A stretch of DNA of 64,000 nt from Arthrobacter sp. Leaf337 (GTDB taxonomy: Bacteria > Actinomycetota > Actinomycetes > Actinomycetales > Micrococcaceae), in NCBI RefSeq assembly GCF_001423745.1, contig NZ_LMPC01000028.1, positions 1 to 64,000 on the forward strand. The letters are read 5' to 3'. A program made the translations under genes and the position numbers. How positions within the stretch are numbered: the first letter of the stretch is position 1; every line of letters begins with the position of its first letter. The notes beneath the pieces were generated by a model. That model searched no databases. It worked only from the letters and a program-made list of their open reading frames with translations, and was not told the origin of the DNA. This document shows positions 9,209 through 18,209 of this stretch, piece after piece.

Positions 9209-10747
9209 CTAGTGTCCGTTCATGTTTGATGCTGTGGCGGATTCACCAGACGCCGCCATAATTTGCTCTTTGGTTGTAGTTGCTGCGTCGAACTCGGCTG
9301 AGATTCTGCCTTTGCTCATGACAATCACCCGATGGGCGATGCTTAGGCATTCCCCTACTTCAGATGTGGAGTAGAGGACTGCCAGGCCTTTCTCCGCCAA
9401 TTCCGACAGCAGACCGAATACTTCTGCCTTAGCTCCGACGTCAATGCCGCGACTTGGCTCGTCCAAGAGGATCACTTTGGGATTGGTAGCAAGCATTTTC
9501 GCGATGACGACCTTTTGTTGGTTGCCGCCGCTGAGGGAACCGATGGCCGCCCCGGGTCCTGCCGTTTTGACTCGCACATCCCGTATTCCTTGCGAAACCA
9601 GAGTGTCCTCTGCCGTCCCGGAGAGCAGCCCGCGCTTGATAAAGGAGCCAAGGCTGGCAAGGGAAAGATTCCGGCCCACCGACATGGTCTGGACCAAGCC
9701 GTCCCGCTGCCGGTCCTCCGGTACCAGGCTCAACCCCTGCTGAATTCGCTCTGCGATGGAAAGGCCGTTCAGGTCTTTGCCTTGGACCTTTACCTGTCCT
9801 CGAAGGAGCGGCACTCGTCCCGCAGCAGCTTCAAGCATTTCGGTTCGTCCGGCTCCCATAAGGCCGTAGATACAAACAATCTCCCCTGAATGCACAGTCA
9901 GGGAGACGCCATCGACGGAGAGACGGCCTGGGTTGGATGGATCAGCTACCTGAATCTCATTGATTTCCAGAGCAACATCAGAGAATGCGATGCTCGCAGG
10001 CGGTTGTCCGAGGTCAAAGTTTCGCCCCACCATGTTGCCAACGATCCAGTCCAGGTCCACATTGTGGGTCTCTTCGTGGGCGACAATTGTCCCGTCTCGA
10101 AGGACTGTGGCGAAGTCCGAAATTTCGATCGCTTCTTCAAGATGATGTGAGATGTATACGATCGACACACCTGTAGCGGTGAGATCGCGCATGACCTTGA
10201 AAAGGACTTCAACCTCACTGGCGCTCAGCGCCGAGGTGGGCTCGTCCATGATAAGGATCCGCGCGTTGACAGAAAGTGCCCGGGCGATTTCTACGATTTG
10301 TTGTTGTCCGAGCCGAAGATCTGCCACGAGAGTGTCCGGGTCAATCGGCTCCTCGAGCCGGGCCATGAGTTCCTGGACGTTTTTTCTTTCCGCCGCGTAA
10401 TCGACGCCTCCGGCAGGGCCGGTGATCTCCCGGCCCATGTAGATGTTGTCTCGCACGCTCAAGTTAGGGCACAGGCTTAGCTCTTGATGAATGATCGATA
10501 TGCCTTGATCGCGGGCTTCCACCGTGTTGGCAAATCGAACGGGTTTTCCGCGCAGTTCAAGGTGGCCTGACGTTGGAGCTTCGATGCCGGAGAGGATTTT
10601 CATCAAGGTGGATTTCCCGGCACCATTTTCGCCGAAGAGGGCAGTAACCTTCCCCTCTGCAACTTCAAAGTCCACACCCTTCAGGGCATGCGTTCCGCCG
10701 TAGCGCTTTTCGACATTTACGGCCCGGAGGATAACGCCGGCGTTCAC
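9209..10747 (-). CDS. Sugar/polyol ABC transporter ATP-binding protein (two-NBD, RbsA/MglA type)
   Basis: 512 residues with two fused nucleotide-binding domains. The first has Walker A GENGAGKST, Q-loop IIHQE, signature LRLGQQQ and Walker B ILIMDEPTSALS. The second has the degenerate Walker A GLMGAGRTE, signature LSGGNQQK and VILLDEPSRGID, as is normal in the family. Its start overlaps the DUF2291 gene by 4 bases (10744-10747), so the two are likely translated together. Confidence 0.93.
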   Translation of the reverse strand: MNAGVILRAVNVEKRYGGTHALKGVDFEVAEGKVTALFGENGAGKSTLMKILSGIEAPTSGHLELRGKPVRFANTVEARDQGISIIHQELSLCPNLSVRDNIYMGREITGPAGGVDYAAERKNVQELMARLEEPIDPDTLVADLRLGQQQIVEIARALSVNARILIMDEPTSALSASEVEVLFKVMRDLTATGVSIVYISHHLEEAIEISDFATVLRDGTIVAHEETHNVDLDWIVGNMVGRNFDLGQPPASIAFSDVALEINEIQVADPSNPGRLSVDGVSLTVHSGEIVCIYGLMGAGRTEMLEAAAGRVPLLRGQVKVQGKDLNGLSIAERIQQGLSLVPEDRQRDGLVQTMSVGRNLSLASLGSFIKRGLLSGTAEDTLVSQGIRDVRVKTAGPGAAIGSLSGGNQQKVVIAKMLATNPKVILLDEPSRGIDVGAKAEVFGLLSELAEKGLAVLYSTSEVGECLSIAHRVIVMSKGRISAEFDAATTTKEQIMAASGESATASNMNGH

Positions 10748-11394
10748 CCGGTCACCTCGAACTTGACCGGGGTGATGATATAGGCGGCCGGATTGATCGG
10801 CTGAAATGCGCCGGTTACCGAGACGGTCTTTCCCTCGAGATTAGACTTGTCCACGCTGTCCAGGACGACTTTCTTGACTTGGTTATTCAGCTCAGCGCCA
10901 ACATTCTGGTATTCAATCTGGTTCTTGAACTGCGCAAAGTCGACCTTTCCGGTGGCGTCCCGGATGGCTGTTCCGTTGATCGCCGGGCCCATTTGGACGA
11001 GGACCTTGATATCCGCCGGGACCCCTTCAACCTGGACAGGAAGGAGTCCGTTGGCATCCATCTGGCCCGCGATACCCGTCAGATTCACTGAGTAGACCGC
11101 CGGGGATGACCCCGTCACCACCCCGTACTGCTCAGCCGCGCCTGCTGGATCCGCTTTTAGGGCGTTGCTCACGACAGCCAGGTCCTCGGCCCTATCAGAA
11201 ATTTCCGGGGCAATTTCAGATTCGAATTTTTCTTGTGCAAATGACTGGGGGCTGAAGGTGCCAGATGCTGCGCCCGAGGCATCTGAGCCCGTAACGATTT
11301 TGGTGCTGGCGAACATCAGGACCAAAAGGATCAATGCTGCTGCGCCGACGACGAGTCGGACGGGCTTCTGGGTTAGGGAGTTACGTGTGCTCAT
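10744..11394 (-). CDS. DUF2291 family membrane-anchored protein
   Basis: 216 residues. One N-terminal membrane helix (about 13-30) is followed by an extracytoplasmic domain. Conserved features include the periplasmic FSPQSFAQEKFESEIAPEI region and the NGTAIRDATGKVDFAQFKNQ segment. DUF2291 proteins are found with RbsABC-like polyol transporters, including erythritol systems. The role is unknown and is presumably in transporter assembly or ligand delivery. It lies between the first dehydrogenase and the ATPase gene. Confidence 0.82.
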   Translation of the reverse strand: MSTRNSLTQKPVRLVVGAAALILLVLMFASTKIVTGSDASGAASGTFSPQSFAQEKFESEIAPEISDRAEDLAVVSNALKADPAGAAEQYGVVTGSSPAVYSVNLTGIAGQMDANGLLPVQVEGVPADIKVLVQMGPAINGTAIRDATGKVDFAQFKNQIEYQNVGAELNNQVKKVVLDSVDKSNLEGKTVSVTGAFQPINPAAYIITPVKFEVTG

Positions 11395-11443
11395 ACGTGG
11401 AGTCTTTGCTTTGTCGGCGTCAGGGGGAGGGTACTAGTCATAC

Positions 11444-12463
11444 TCATTGGAGAATTTGGGACGTTACGTCATTGGGCCGGATCTGCAACTTGCGCCCGGT
11501 GCCCTTGCGGAACTTTTCCAGAGCCTCGTCGTAATCATCCAGAGTGAACGAGTGGCTGATCATGGGGGCGCTCTTGATGGCTCCAGCTTCGAACATCTCA
11601 ACAGCACGGCCGAACGTGTTCAACACCGCCATCGTTCCCACAATGTTGATCTCGTCCCGATACACACGGAAAGGTGAGTATCCCGCTTTCGCTTCTACTG
11701 GAGCGACCCCGAAATGCTGGAAAGTTCCTCCTGCTTTCACACGCGGCAGGCCGTCTTCAATGGCGCGAATAACTCCGGTGCAGTCAATCACCACGTCCCA
11801 CTGGTCCCGGTCGGCGTCATCAGCGCTCGAGAGAACGTTCTCGATGCCCACTTCGCGGGCTGCCTGGAGGCGGCTTTCGTTCAGGTCGACAATAGTTACG
11901 CTTGCGGCCCCGGCCCTTGGGGCAAGCTGTGCCATCAGCAGTCCCATGGTGCCTGCACCGTATACGAGGTAGTGCTCACCCATTTTGCGCGGCAGGATGT
12001 CATAGCCACGAATTGCACAAGCGAGCGGCTCGATCAAGGCTGCCTGGTACAGATCCGTCTCGGGCTTGAGCTTGAAAACGTTACTCACTGGAGCCTTGAG
12101 GTACTGGGATGCCGCACCGTCGCTGGCGACTACCCCGAGCCCATTCCAGTTCCGGCACAGGTTCCCGCGCCCTGTGAGGCAGTATTCACACTCACCGCAG
12201 GTTGTGCTCGGGTTCACCGCAACATGGTCTCCGATTTCGAGACTGGTGACAGCTTCGCCGACTGCGGTGACAATACCGGACGCTTCATGCCCTGGAATGA
12301 GTGGAAAGACCGTCCCTTCAAACTCTCCGTCCAGGACATGAGTGTCCGTACCGCAAATACCCACGGCGGCAACTTCGATAACTACTTCCTTGGGTCCGGG
12401 CACTGGGTCCGGAACTTCTCGGAGCCCAAGTTGTCCCGGGCCTTCGAAGACTATTGCTCGCAT
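11444..12463 (-). CDS. Zinc-dependent alcohol dehydrogenase (erythritol/threitol dehydrogenase candidate)
   Basis: 339 residues. Catalytic zinc ligands are Cys37 and His59-Glu60. The structural zinc loop has Cys89, Cys92, Cys95 and Cys103. The Rossmann motif is GAGTMG. I chose the ATG at 12463 on the conserved N-terminus MRAIVFEGPG. It is the first gene of the minus-strand operon, so it is the gene nearest the promoter. By context it oxidises a tetritol to erythrulose, in parallel or in sequence with the enzyme at 1833-2855. Confidence 0.88.
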   Translation of the reverse strand: MRAIVFEGPGQLGLREVPDPVPGPKEVVIEVAAVGICGTDTHVLDGEFEGTVFPLIPGHEASGIVTAVGEAVTSLEIGDHVAVNPSTTCGECEYCLTGRGNLCRNWNGLGVVASDGAASQYLKAPVSNVFKLKPETDLYQAALIEPLACAIRGYDILPRKMGEHYLVYGAGTMGLLMAQLAPRAGAASVTIVDLNESRLQAAREVGIENVLSSADDADRDQWDVVIDCTGVIRAIEDGLPRVKAGGTFQHFGVAPVEAKAGYSPFRVYRDEINIVGTMAVLNTFGRAVEMFEAGAIKSAPMISHSFTLDDYDEALEKFRKGTGRKLQIRPNDVTSQILQ

Positions 12464-12602
12464 CTGCTTTGACGCTCCTGTTCCATAAGAACGCACCGCC
12501 TCTGCTCTGATTCGGTGCCGTTGTTGAGTCACCCGTTACTGACGTGTCGAGCGAACCGAGATGTTCAGCGTGTTAGAAGCATGTGATCTTGGTGCTGAAC
12601 CG

Positions 12603-12618
12603 TGTTATAAATAAAACA
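12603..12618. promoter_or_regulatory. AT-rich imperfect palindrome, candidate DeoR operator
   Basis: TGTTATAAATAAAACA is a near-palindrome in the control region between the divergent tetritol and transketolase operons. It is the most AT-rich patch around and overlaps plausible -10 sequence for the minus-strand operon. DeoR-family sites are often AT-rich inverted repeats. Binding is inference. Confidence 0.35.
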
Positions 12619-12623
12619 TAGCT

Positions 12624-12846
12624 GTGAGACATCTCACTGTCAAACATTGCTGGTTGCACAGGGAAACGACCCGCATTGCGGCGGTGGAGAAGGCGCAAAC
12701 CAAGCCAGTGGCTGACTTGCTTGGCGCTGATGCGCTCATAGGGCGCGACCCTACAGAATGGCGCTGAAGTCGTCGTCCATGACGGGAAGCGATGGATTCT
12801 GCCAACATCATTCGCCGCTGTGGCGTCTCGTCCTGAGACATCTCAC
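12624..12846. repeat. Segment bounded by two identical TGAGACATCTCAC near-palindromes
   Basis: TGAGACATCTCAC occurs at 12625-12637 and 12834-12846, 209 bases apart, between the divergent operons. The 12-base core TGAGACATCTCA is itself almost self-complementary. The interior has no intact gene. It could be the scar of a small mobile element, or a pair of regulator sites. A similar perfect palindrome, TGAGACGTCTCA, is at 49938-49949. The bases 12847-12901 carry the transketolase leader. Confidence 0.4.
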
Positions 12847-12901
12847 CCAATGCACATGAAACAACTTCGCGCTGTATGAGCGCTTTTAGAAAGGATTCAT
12901 C

Positions 12902-15058
12902 TTGTCCCAGCTGAACAACTTAGAGATCGCGAAATCCACCGTAGGCTGCACCGACCTTTCTTGGAGCAGCCAGGATGAGCGCGCGGTGGACACTGTCCGT
13001 GTGTTGGCTGCAGATGCCGTTGAAAAGGTGGGGAACGGCCACCCGGGAACGGCGATGAGCCTGGCTCCGGCCGCGTATCTTCTCTTCCAGAAACTGATGC
13101 GGCACGATCCGCGGGATCCGGAGTGGCTGGGCCGTGACCGGTTCGTCCTGTCCCCGGGGCACACCTCCCTGACGCTGTATATCCAGCTGTTCCTTTCCGG
13201 GTACGGCCTGGAGCTGGAGGACCTCCAGGCGTTGAGGACGTGGGGTTCGCTGACTCCGGGGCACCCGGAGTACAAGCACACCGCAGGTGTTGAGATCACG
13301 ACCGGCCCGCTGGGCCAGGGCCTGGCGTCCTCGGTCGGCTTCGCTTACTCCCAGCGCCGGATGCGCGGCCTGTTCGACGCCGACGCTCCCGCGGGCGAGT
13401 CCCCGTTCGACCACACCATCTGGGTCATTGCCTCCGACGGCGACCTCCAGGAAGGCGTGACGTCCGAAGCTTCGTCGCTGGCCGGCCACCAGGAACTCGG
13501 CAACCTTGTGGTTGTTTACGATGAGAACCACATCTCCATCGAAGATGACACCGACGTTGCGTTCACCGAGGATGTCCTCAAGCGGTACGAGGCCTACGGC
13601 TGGCACGTCCAGCGCGTGGACTGGACCAAGACCGGCGAATACAAGGAAGACGTCCAGGAACTGTACGCGGCCCTGGTCGCGGCGAAGGCCGAGACCACCA
13701 AGCCCTCGATCGTGTCGCTGCGCACCATCATCGGCTACCCGGCGCCGAAGAAGCAGAACACCGGCAAGATCCACGGTTCGGCCCTGGGCGCCGAAGAAGT
13801 ATCGGCGCTGAAGGACGTCCTGGGCTTTGACCCGGCGAAGACCTTCGAGGTCGACGAGGAGGTCCTGGCGCACGCCCGTGCCGTCGTTGACCGCGGTGCC
13901 GCTGCCCGCAGCGAATGGCAGGACTCCTTCGAGGCATGGCAGGCCGCCAACCCGGAAGCCGCCGCGCTGCTCGAGCGTGTCGAGGCCCGCAAGCTCCCCG
14001 TCGAGCTCGACTCCGCCCTGCCGGTGTTCGAAGCAGGCAAGGATGTTTCCACCCGTGCCGCGTCCGGCAAAGTCCTGAACGCGATCGGCCCGGTCATGCC
14101 GGAACTGTGGGGCGGTTCGGCCGACCTCGCCGAGTCCAACAACACCACCATCGAGGGTTCGCCCTCGTTCATTCCCGCGTCCCGGTCCACCGGTGCTTGG
14201 AAGGGCAACCCGTACGGCCGCGTGCTGCACTTCGGCATCCGTGAACACGCCGCGGCGTCCATCGTGAACGGCATCGCCCTGCACGGGAAGACCCGGGCGT
14301 TCTCCGGCACGTTCCTGATCTTCTCCGATTACCAGCGCCCGGCCATCCGCCTTGGCGCACTGATGGGTGTCCCGTCCCTGTACGTCTGGACGCACGACTC
14401 CATCGGCCTCGGCGAAGACGGCCCCACCCACCAGCCGGTGGAGCAGCTGGCCTCCCTGCGTGCCATTCCGGGCCTGGACGTTGTCCGCCCCGGTGACGCG
14501 AACGAGGTCGCCGCTGCCTGGAAGGTCATGCTGGAAAACCACGAGAACCCGGCCGGAATCGTGCTGACCCGCCAGAACATCCCCACCTACGCCCGCGGCG
14601 AGGGCGACGCCGAGGGCGACACCTTCGGTTCGACCGCAGGTGTGGCGAAGGGCGGCTACGTCCTGGCCGAGGCCTCCAAGGACGGCAAGACCGCCGACGC
14701 CCAGGTCATCCTGATCGGCACCGGTTCCGAGGTCCAGCTGGCCGTGAATGCCCGCGAAGCGCTCCAGGCCGAAGGCATCCCCACCCGTGTGGTGTCGATG
14801 CCGTGCGTGGAGTGGTTCAACAAGCAGGACGCCGCCTACCGCGACGCCGTCCTGCCGCCGGCTGTGAAGGCACGCGTCTCCGTCGAAGCCGGCCTGGCTT
14901 TGGGCTGGCGCGAATTCGTCGGCGACGCCGGCCGCACCATCAGCCTCGAGCACTTCGGCGCCTCCGCTGACTACAAGCGCCTCTTCCAGGAGTTCGGCAT
15001 CACCGCAGAAGCAGTCGCCGCCGCCGCCAAGGACTCCCTCGCAGGCCTGAAGGCCTAA
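12902..15058 (+). CDS. tkt: Transketolase
   Basis: 718 residues. The TPP/Mg motif is GDGDLQEGVTSEASSLAGH and the pyrimidine domain has FGIREHAAASIVNGIALHG. The length is normal. The only start fitting the N-terminus is TTG at 12902 with AAAGGA upstream. It swaps two-carbon units between phosphosugars; with D-erythrose 4-phosphate from the adjacent operon it yields fructose 6-phosphate and glyceraldehyde 3-phosphate. Codon use is strongly G/C-ending and unlike the flanking tetritol genes, as in a highly expressed housekeeping gene, so it may be a copy of the chromosomal tkt-tal pair. Confidence 0.97.
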   Translation: MSQLNNLEIAKSTVGCTDLSWSSQDERAVDTVRVLAADAVEKVGNGHPGTAMSLAPAAYLLFQKLMRHDPRDPEWLGRDRFVLSPGHTSLTLYIQLFLSGYGLELEDLQALRTWGSLTPGHPEYKHTAGVEITTGPLGQGLASSVGFAYSQRRMRGLFDADAPAGESPFDHTIWVIASDGDLQEGVTSEASSLAGHQELGNLVVVYDENHISIEDDTDVAFTEDVLKRYEAYGWHVQRVDWTKTGEYKEDVQELYAALVAAKAETTKPSIVSLRTIIGYPAPKKQNTGKIHGSALGAEEVSALKDVLGFDPAKTFEVDEEVLAHARAVVDRGAAARSEWQDSFEAWQAANPEAAALLERVEARKLPVELDSALPVFEAGKDVSTRAASGKVLNAIGPVMPELWGGSADLAESNNTTIEGSPSFIPASRSTGAWKGNPYGRVLHFGIREHAAASIVNGIALHGKTRAFSGTFLIFSDYQRPAIRLGALMGVPSLYVWTHDSIGLGEDGPTHQPVEQLASLRAIPGLDVVRPGDANEVAAAWKVMLENHENPAGIVLTRQNIPTYARGEGDAEGDTFGSTAGVAKGGYVLAEASKDGKTADAQVILIGTGSEVQLAVNAREALQAEGIPTRVVSMPCVEWFNKQDAAYRDAVLPPAVKARVSVEAGLALGWREFVGDAGRTISLEHFGASADYKRLFQEFGITAEAVAAAAKDSLAGLKA

Positions 15059-15085
15059 CCACCAAATTTTCAGGAGATAAAAATC

Positions 15086-16201
15086 ATGACTACTCCCACC
15101 CAGCAGCTCTCCGACGCCGGAGTCTCCATCTGGCTCGATGACCTCTCCCGCGGACGCCTGGACACGGGCACGCTCGCGAAACTGATCGAGGAAAAGAACG
15201 TCGTCGGTGTGACCACCAACCCGTCCATCTTCCACGCCGCCATCACCGCAGGCACCGACTACGACGCCACCATCGCCGCCCAGGCTGCCGCCGGCGCCTC
15301 GGTTGAAGACACGATCTTCGAAATCACCACCACCGACGTCGCCGACGCCTGCGACCTGTTCGCGCCGGTAGCAGCAGCAACCAAGGGTGTTGACGGCCGG
15401 GTGTCCATCGAGGTTGATCCCCGCCTCGCCTGGGACACCGCCGGCACCATCGCCGAAGCGAAGCACCTGTACAAGAAGGTCGCCAAGGACAACGTCCTGA
15501 TCAAGATCCCGGCAACCCTCGAAGGCCTCGAAGCCATCACGGCCACCCTGGCCGAGGGCATCAGCGTCAATGTGACCCTGATCTTTTCCCTGGAGCGCTA
15601 CCGCGCCGTGATCAACGCCTTCCAGTCCGGCCTGGAGCAGGCCAAGGGCAACGGCCACGACCTCTCCAAGATCCACTCCGTGGCATCGTTCTTCGTCTCC
15701 CGGGTCGATGCCGAAATCGACAAGCGCCTCGACGCTATCGGCACCGACGAAGCCAAGGCGCTCAAGGGCAAGGCCGGCCTGGCCAACGCCCGCCTTGCCT
15801 ACCAGGTCTACGAAGAGCTCTTCTCCACCGAACGCTGGGCACTGCTGGCCGAGGCCGGCGCACTGCCCCAGCGCCCGCTGTGGGCCTCCACCGGCGTGAA
15901 GGACCCGGCCTACCCTGACACCCTCTACGTCACCGAACTCGTCGCACCGGGCGTGGTGAACACCATGCCCGAGAAGACCCTCGACGCCGTCTTCGACCAC
16001 GGCGTCATCACCGGGGACACCGTCACCGGCACCTACGCGGAAGCAAACAACACCCTCGACGCACTCGAAAAACTCGGCATCGCCTACAACGACGTCGTAG
16101 CAATCCTCGAATCCGAAGGCCTGGACAAGTTCGTGGCCAGCTGGAAGGAACTGCTCTCGGACGTCGAAGGTGCCCTCGCCTCAGCACGGAAAGCCTCCTA
16201 A
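15086..16201 (+). CDS. tal: Transaldolase
   Basis: 371 residues, the long actinobacterial type. The Schiff-base lysine is Lys140 in LIKIPAT, and the N-terminal VTTNPSIF motif is present. It starts 27 bases after tkt with AGGAGATAAAAATC as ribosome-binding region. It exchanges three-carbon units between sedoheptulose 7-phosphate and glyceraldehyde 3-phosphate, yielding erythrose 4-phosphate and fructose 6-phosphate. With tkt it links the tetritol product to central metabolism. Confidence 0.97.
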   Translation: MTTPTQQLSDAGVSIWLDDLSRGRLDTGTLAKLIEEKNVVGVTTNPSIFHAAITAGTDYDATIAAQAAAGASVEDTIFEITTTDVADACDLFAPVAAATKGVDGRVSIEVDPRLAWDTAGTIAEAKHLYKKVAKDNVLIKIPATLEGLEAITATLAEGISVNVTLIFSLERYRAVINAFQSGLEQAKGNGHDLSKIHSVASFFVSRVDAEIDKRLDAIGTDEAKALKGKAGLANARLAYQVYEELFSTERWALLAEAGALPQRPLWASTGVKDPAYPDTLYVTELVAPGVVNTMPEKTLDAVFDHGVITGDTVTGTYAEANNTLDALEKLGIAYNDVVAILESEGLDKFVASWKELLSDVEGALASARKAS

Positions 16202-16210
16202 CCCACAAGT

Positions 16211-16249
16211 GGCCCGTGGGTGGGGGCCTTAGCCTCCGCCCACGGGGCC
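16211..16249 (+). terminator. Hairpin between tal and rpe
   Basis: GGCCCGTGGG at 16211-16220 pairs with CCCACGGGGCC ending at 16249, with a further partly paired interior. There is no T-run. It probably trims or attenuates the message between tal and the epimerase gene. Confidence 0.5.
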
Positions 16250-16276
16250 TGGCTACCTACGGAAAGGTAGAGAACC

Positions 16277-17008
16277 ATGCCCGTTTCACCCCTGAAGTGC
16301 TGCATCAACCCCAGTATCCTCTCTGCCGACTTCGTCAACCTCGAAGCCGAACTTGCCCGTATCAGCAACGCCGATGCGGTGCACGTGGATGTGATGGACA
16401 ACCACTTCGTGCCGAACCTGACCATTGGCTTGCCGGTCGTGACCCGTATCCAGAAAGTCAGCCCCGCGCCGCTGGATGCCCACCTGATGATCCGCAATGC
16501 CGATCACTGGGCGCCCCAGTTCGCCGACGCTGGCCTGGACTCGGTGACCTTTCATGTTGAGGCGTCCGACGCCCCCATCAAACTCGCCAGGGAACTTCGC
16601 GCGCGAGGATCAAAAGCAGGCATGGCTCTGCGTCCGGTAACGCCCGTGGAGCCGTACTTGGACATGCTGCCGGAACTGGACATGCTGTTGATCATGACGG
16701 TGGAGCCGGGCTTTGGCGGCCAGGCATTCTTGGACGTCATACTTCCCAAAATCCGACGGGCCCGTCGCGCGATCGATGGCTCGGGGGTGAACGTAGCCAT
16801 CCAAGTTGATGGCGGCATCACCGAAGAGACCATCATCCGCGCCGCCGAGGCCGGCGCCAATGTTTTTGTGGCAGGTTCGGCTGTGTACGGCAAGCCTTCA
16901 CCTGCCGACGCCATCGAGTCACTGCGAGCCAATGCCCAGCTAGCCTTCGCCCCCACAACAGTCCCATCCGCCGACTTCGGAGACTTGCCACACGACTCGT
17001 CCAGATGA
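16277..17008 (+). CDS. rpe: Ribulose-phosphate 3-epimerase
   Basis: 243 residues of the Rpe TIM barrel. The motifs NPSILSADF, HVDVMDNHFVPNLTIG, DAHLMI, VEPGFGGQAF and QVDGGI carry the metal ligands and phosphate loop. It interconverts ribulose 5-phosphate and xylulose 5-phosphate, so it supplies the two-carbon donor that transketolase needs to use erythrose 4-phosphate. It has a GGAAAGG ribosome-binding site. This supports a purpose-built pentose phosphate module beside the tetritol operon. Confidence 0.95.
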   Translation: MPVSPLKCCINPSILSADFVNLEAELARISNADAVHVDVMDNHFVPNLTIGLPVVTRIQKVSPAPLDAHLMIRNADHWAPQFADAGLDSVTFHVEASDAPIKLARELRARGSKAGMALRPVTPVEPYLDMLPELDMLLIMTVEPGFGGQAFLDVILPKIRRARRAIDGSGVNVAIQVDGGITEETIIRAAEAGANVFVAGSAVYGKPSPADAIESLRANAQLAFAPTTVPSADFGDLPHDSSR

Positions 17009-17154
17009 GACAGTTTTACCCGCGCAGGAGCGCGCCTCCGGCGCGGCGCCAGTGCTTCTAGCCACTGATGTAACCAACGGTCCGATGTATCGCATGGTTA
17101 GTTGGCTGACAGCCGCCGTCATGATCGATTCGTAGCAGTCGTCTGCGGCGCTTT

Positions 17155-17177
17155 CACATCCTGGAGAGCCGGATGTG
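17155..17177 (+). terminator. Small inverted repeat after rpe
   Basis: CACATCC and GGATGTG arms enclose 9 bases. An earlier GC-rich set of inverted repeats near 17020-17050 (GCGCctccGGCGC) may be the actual end of the rpe message. Between 17009 and 17279 I see no gene. Confidence 0.3.
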
Positions 17178-17279
17178 AATGCCAGACTAAGCAACACCCC
17201 GTTTGAATCAACAACTCATACGCAGCATTCTCAGTGCAGGGCATTGCACGGGCAGCAGCCGTCTTACCGGAGGACAGTA

Positions 17280-18209
17280 GTGAGCACACGCGTGGCAGTA
17301 ATCGGATCCATCAACGCCGATCTTTCGGTCAACGTAGAACGCCACCCGCTACCTGGAGAAACTGTCCTGGGCAGCGGAGGGGAGCTCTCACCAGGCGGAA
17401 AAGGCGGCAACCAAGCACTGGCTTCAGCTCGCCAAGGCGCAGAAACCATCATGATCGGGGCAATCGGCACGGACCCCTACGCAGACGTAGCGACCCGCCT
17501 TCTTCGAGAAGCTGGCGTTGACCTCACCTACGTAACCACAAATCCCGGGCCAACAGGCCTGGCTATCGTTGCAGTTGATCCGGGCGGGGAAAACAACATC
17601 ATCGTCGTTCCCGGAGCCAACGCCACCCTAACCCCCCAACACATCGCCGCCGCCGACGAAGCCCTCGCTACCTGCGCGGTGGCAGTCGTACAGGGAGAAA
17701 TTCCTGTCGAAACCATCGAAACTGCATCACGGATCCTCGAGCCGCTCGGTGTCCGGCAGATCCTCAATCTGGCGCCGGTGCTGAATCTCTCATCGGAAGT
17801 CCTGCGGCGATCCGACCCCTTGGTCGTCAACGAACACGAAGCAGCGCAAATACTCCTGGAAACCCAAAATCGGGTCATCACCCCTGCCACGACAGAAGCA
17901 GAGTACGGGCAAAAGCTCGCAACCGCCCTAGTCGAAAGCGGCATCACATCAGTGGTCGTCACTTTGGGATCCGCAGGGGCAGCACTGGCCACAACTGAAT
18001 ACGCTATCCACATCAACTCACCCAAAGTTGAAGCCATCGACACCACCGGAGCGGGAGATGCATTCGTTGGCGCGCTGGCCGCATCCCTCGCTGCAGGCGA
18101 CAACCTACAAATAGCCTGCCAACGGGCAGTACGCGTCGCCGCGCACTCCGTGACAGGCCACGGAGCGCAAACGTCCTACCCCTCAACCACCGAAACGCTC
18201 CCCCGCTGA
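17280..18209 (+). CDS. Ribokinase (PfkB family)
   Basis: 309 residues. The N-terminal substrate motif is NADLSVNVERHPLPGET, the PfkB signature 1 is GGKGGNQA, and the C-terminal ATP/catalytic motif is DTTGAGDAF. The GTG at 17280 follows GGAGGACAGTA and aligns with the family start. It would phosphorylate ribose or another pentose or ketose at the 5/6 position. Its role next to tetritol genes is unclear; it may extend the module to free pentoses, or phosphorylate a related sugar. Confidence 0.88.
   Translation: MSTRVAVIGSINADLSVNVERHPLPGETVLGSGGELSPGGKGGNQALASARQGAETIMIGAIGTDPYADVATRLLREAGVDLTYVTTNPGPTGLAIVAVDPGGENNIIVVPGANATLTPQHIAAADEALATCAVAVVQGEIPVETIETASRILEPLGVRQILNLAPVLNLSSEVLRRSDPLVVNEHEAAQILLETQNRVITPATTEAEYGQKLATALVESGITSVVVTLGSAGAALATTEYAIHINSPKVEAIDTTGAGDAFVGALAASLAAGDNLQIACQRAVRVAAHSVTGHGAQTSYPSTTETLPR

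Noticed and set aside
12920..16000. Open frame of 1026 codons antisense to tkt-tal
   Set aside because: It lies exactly opposite two clear enzymes with strong G/C third positions, which leave the antisense frame open. The translated product is low-complexity and matches nothing.
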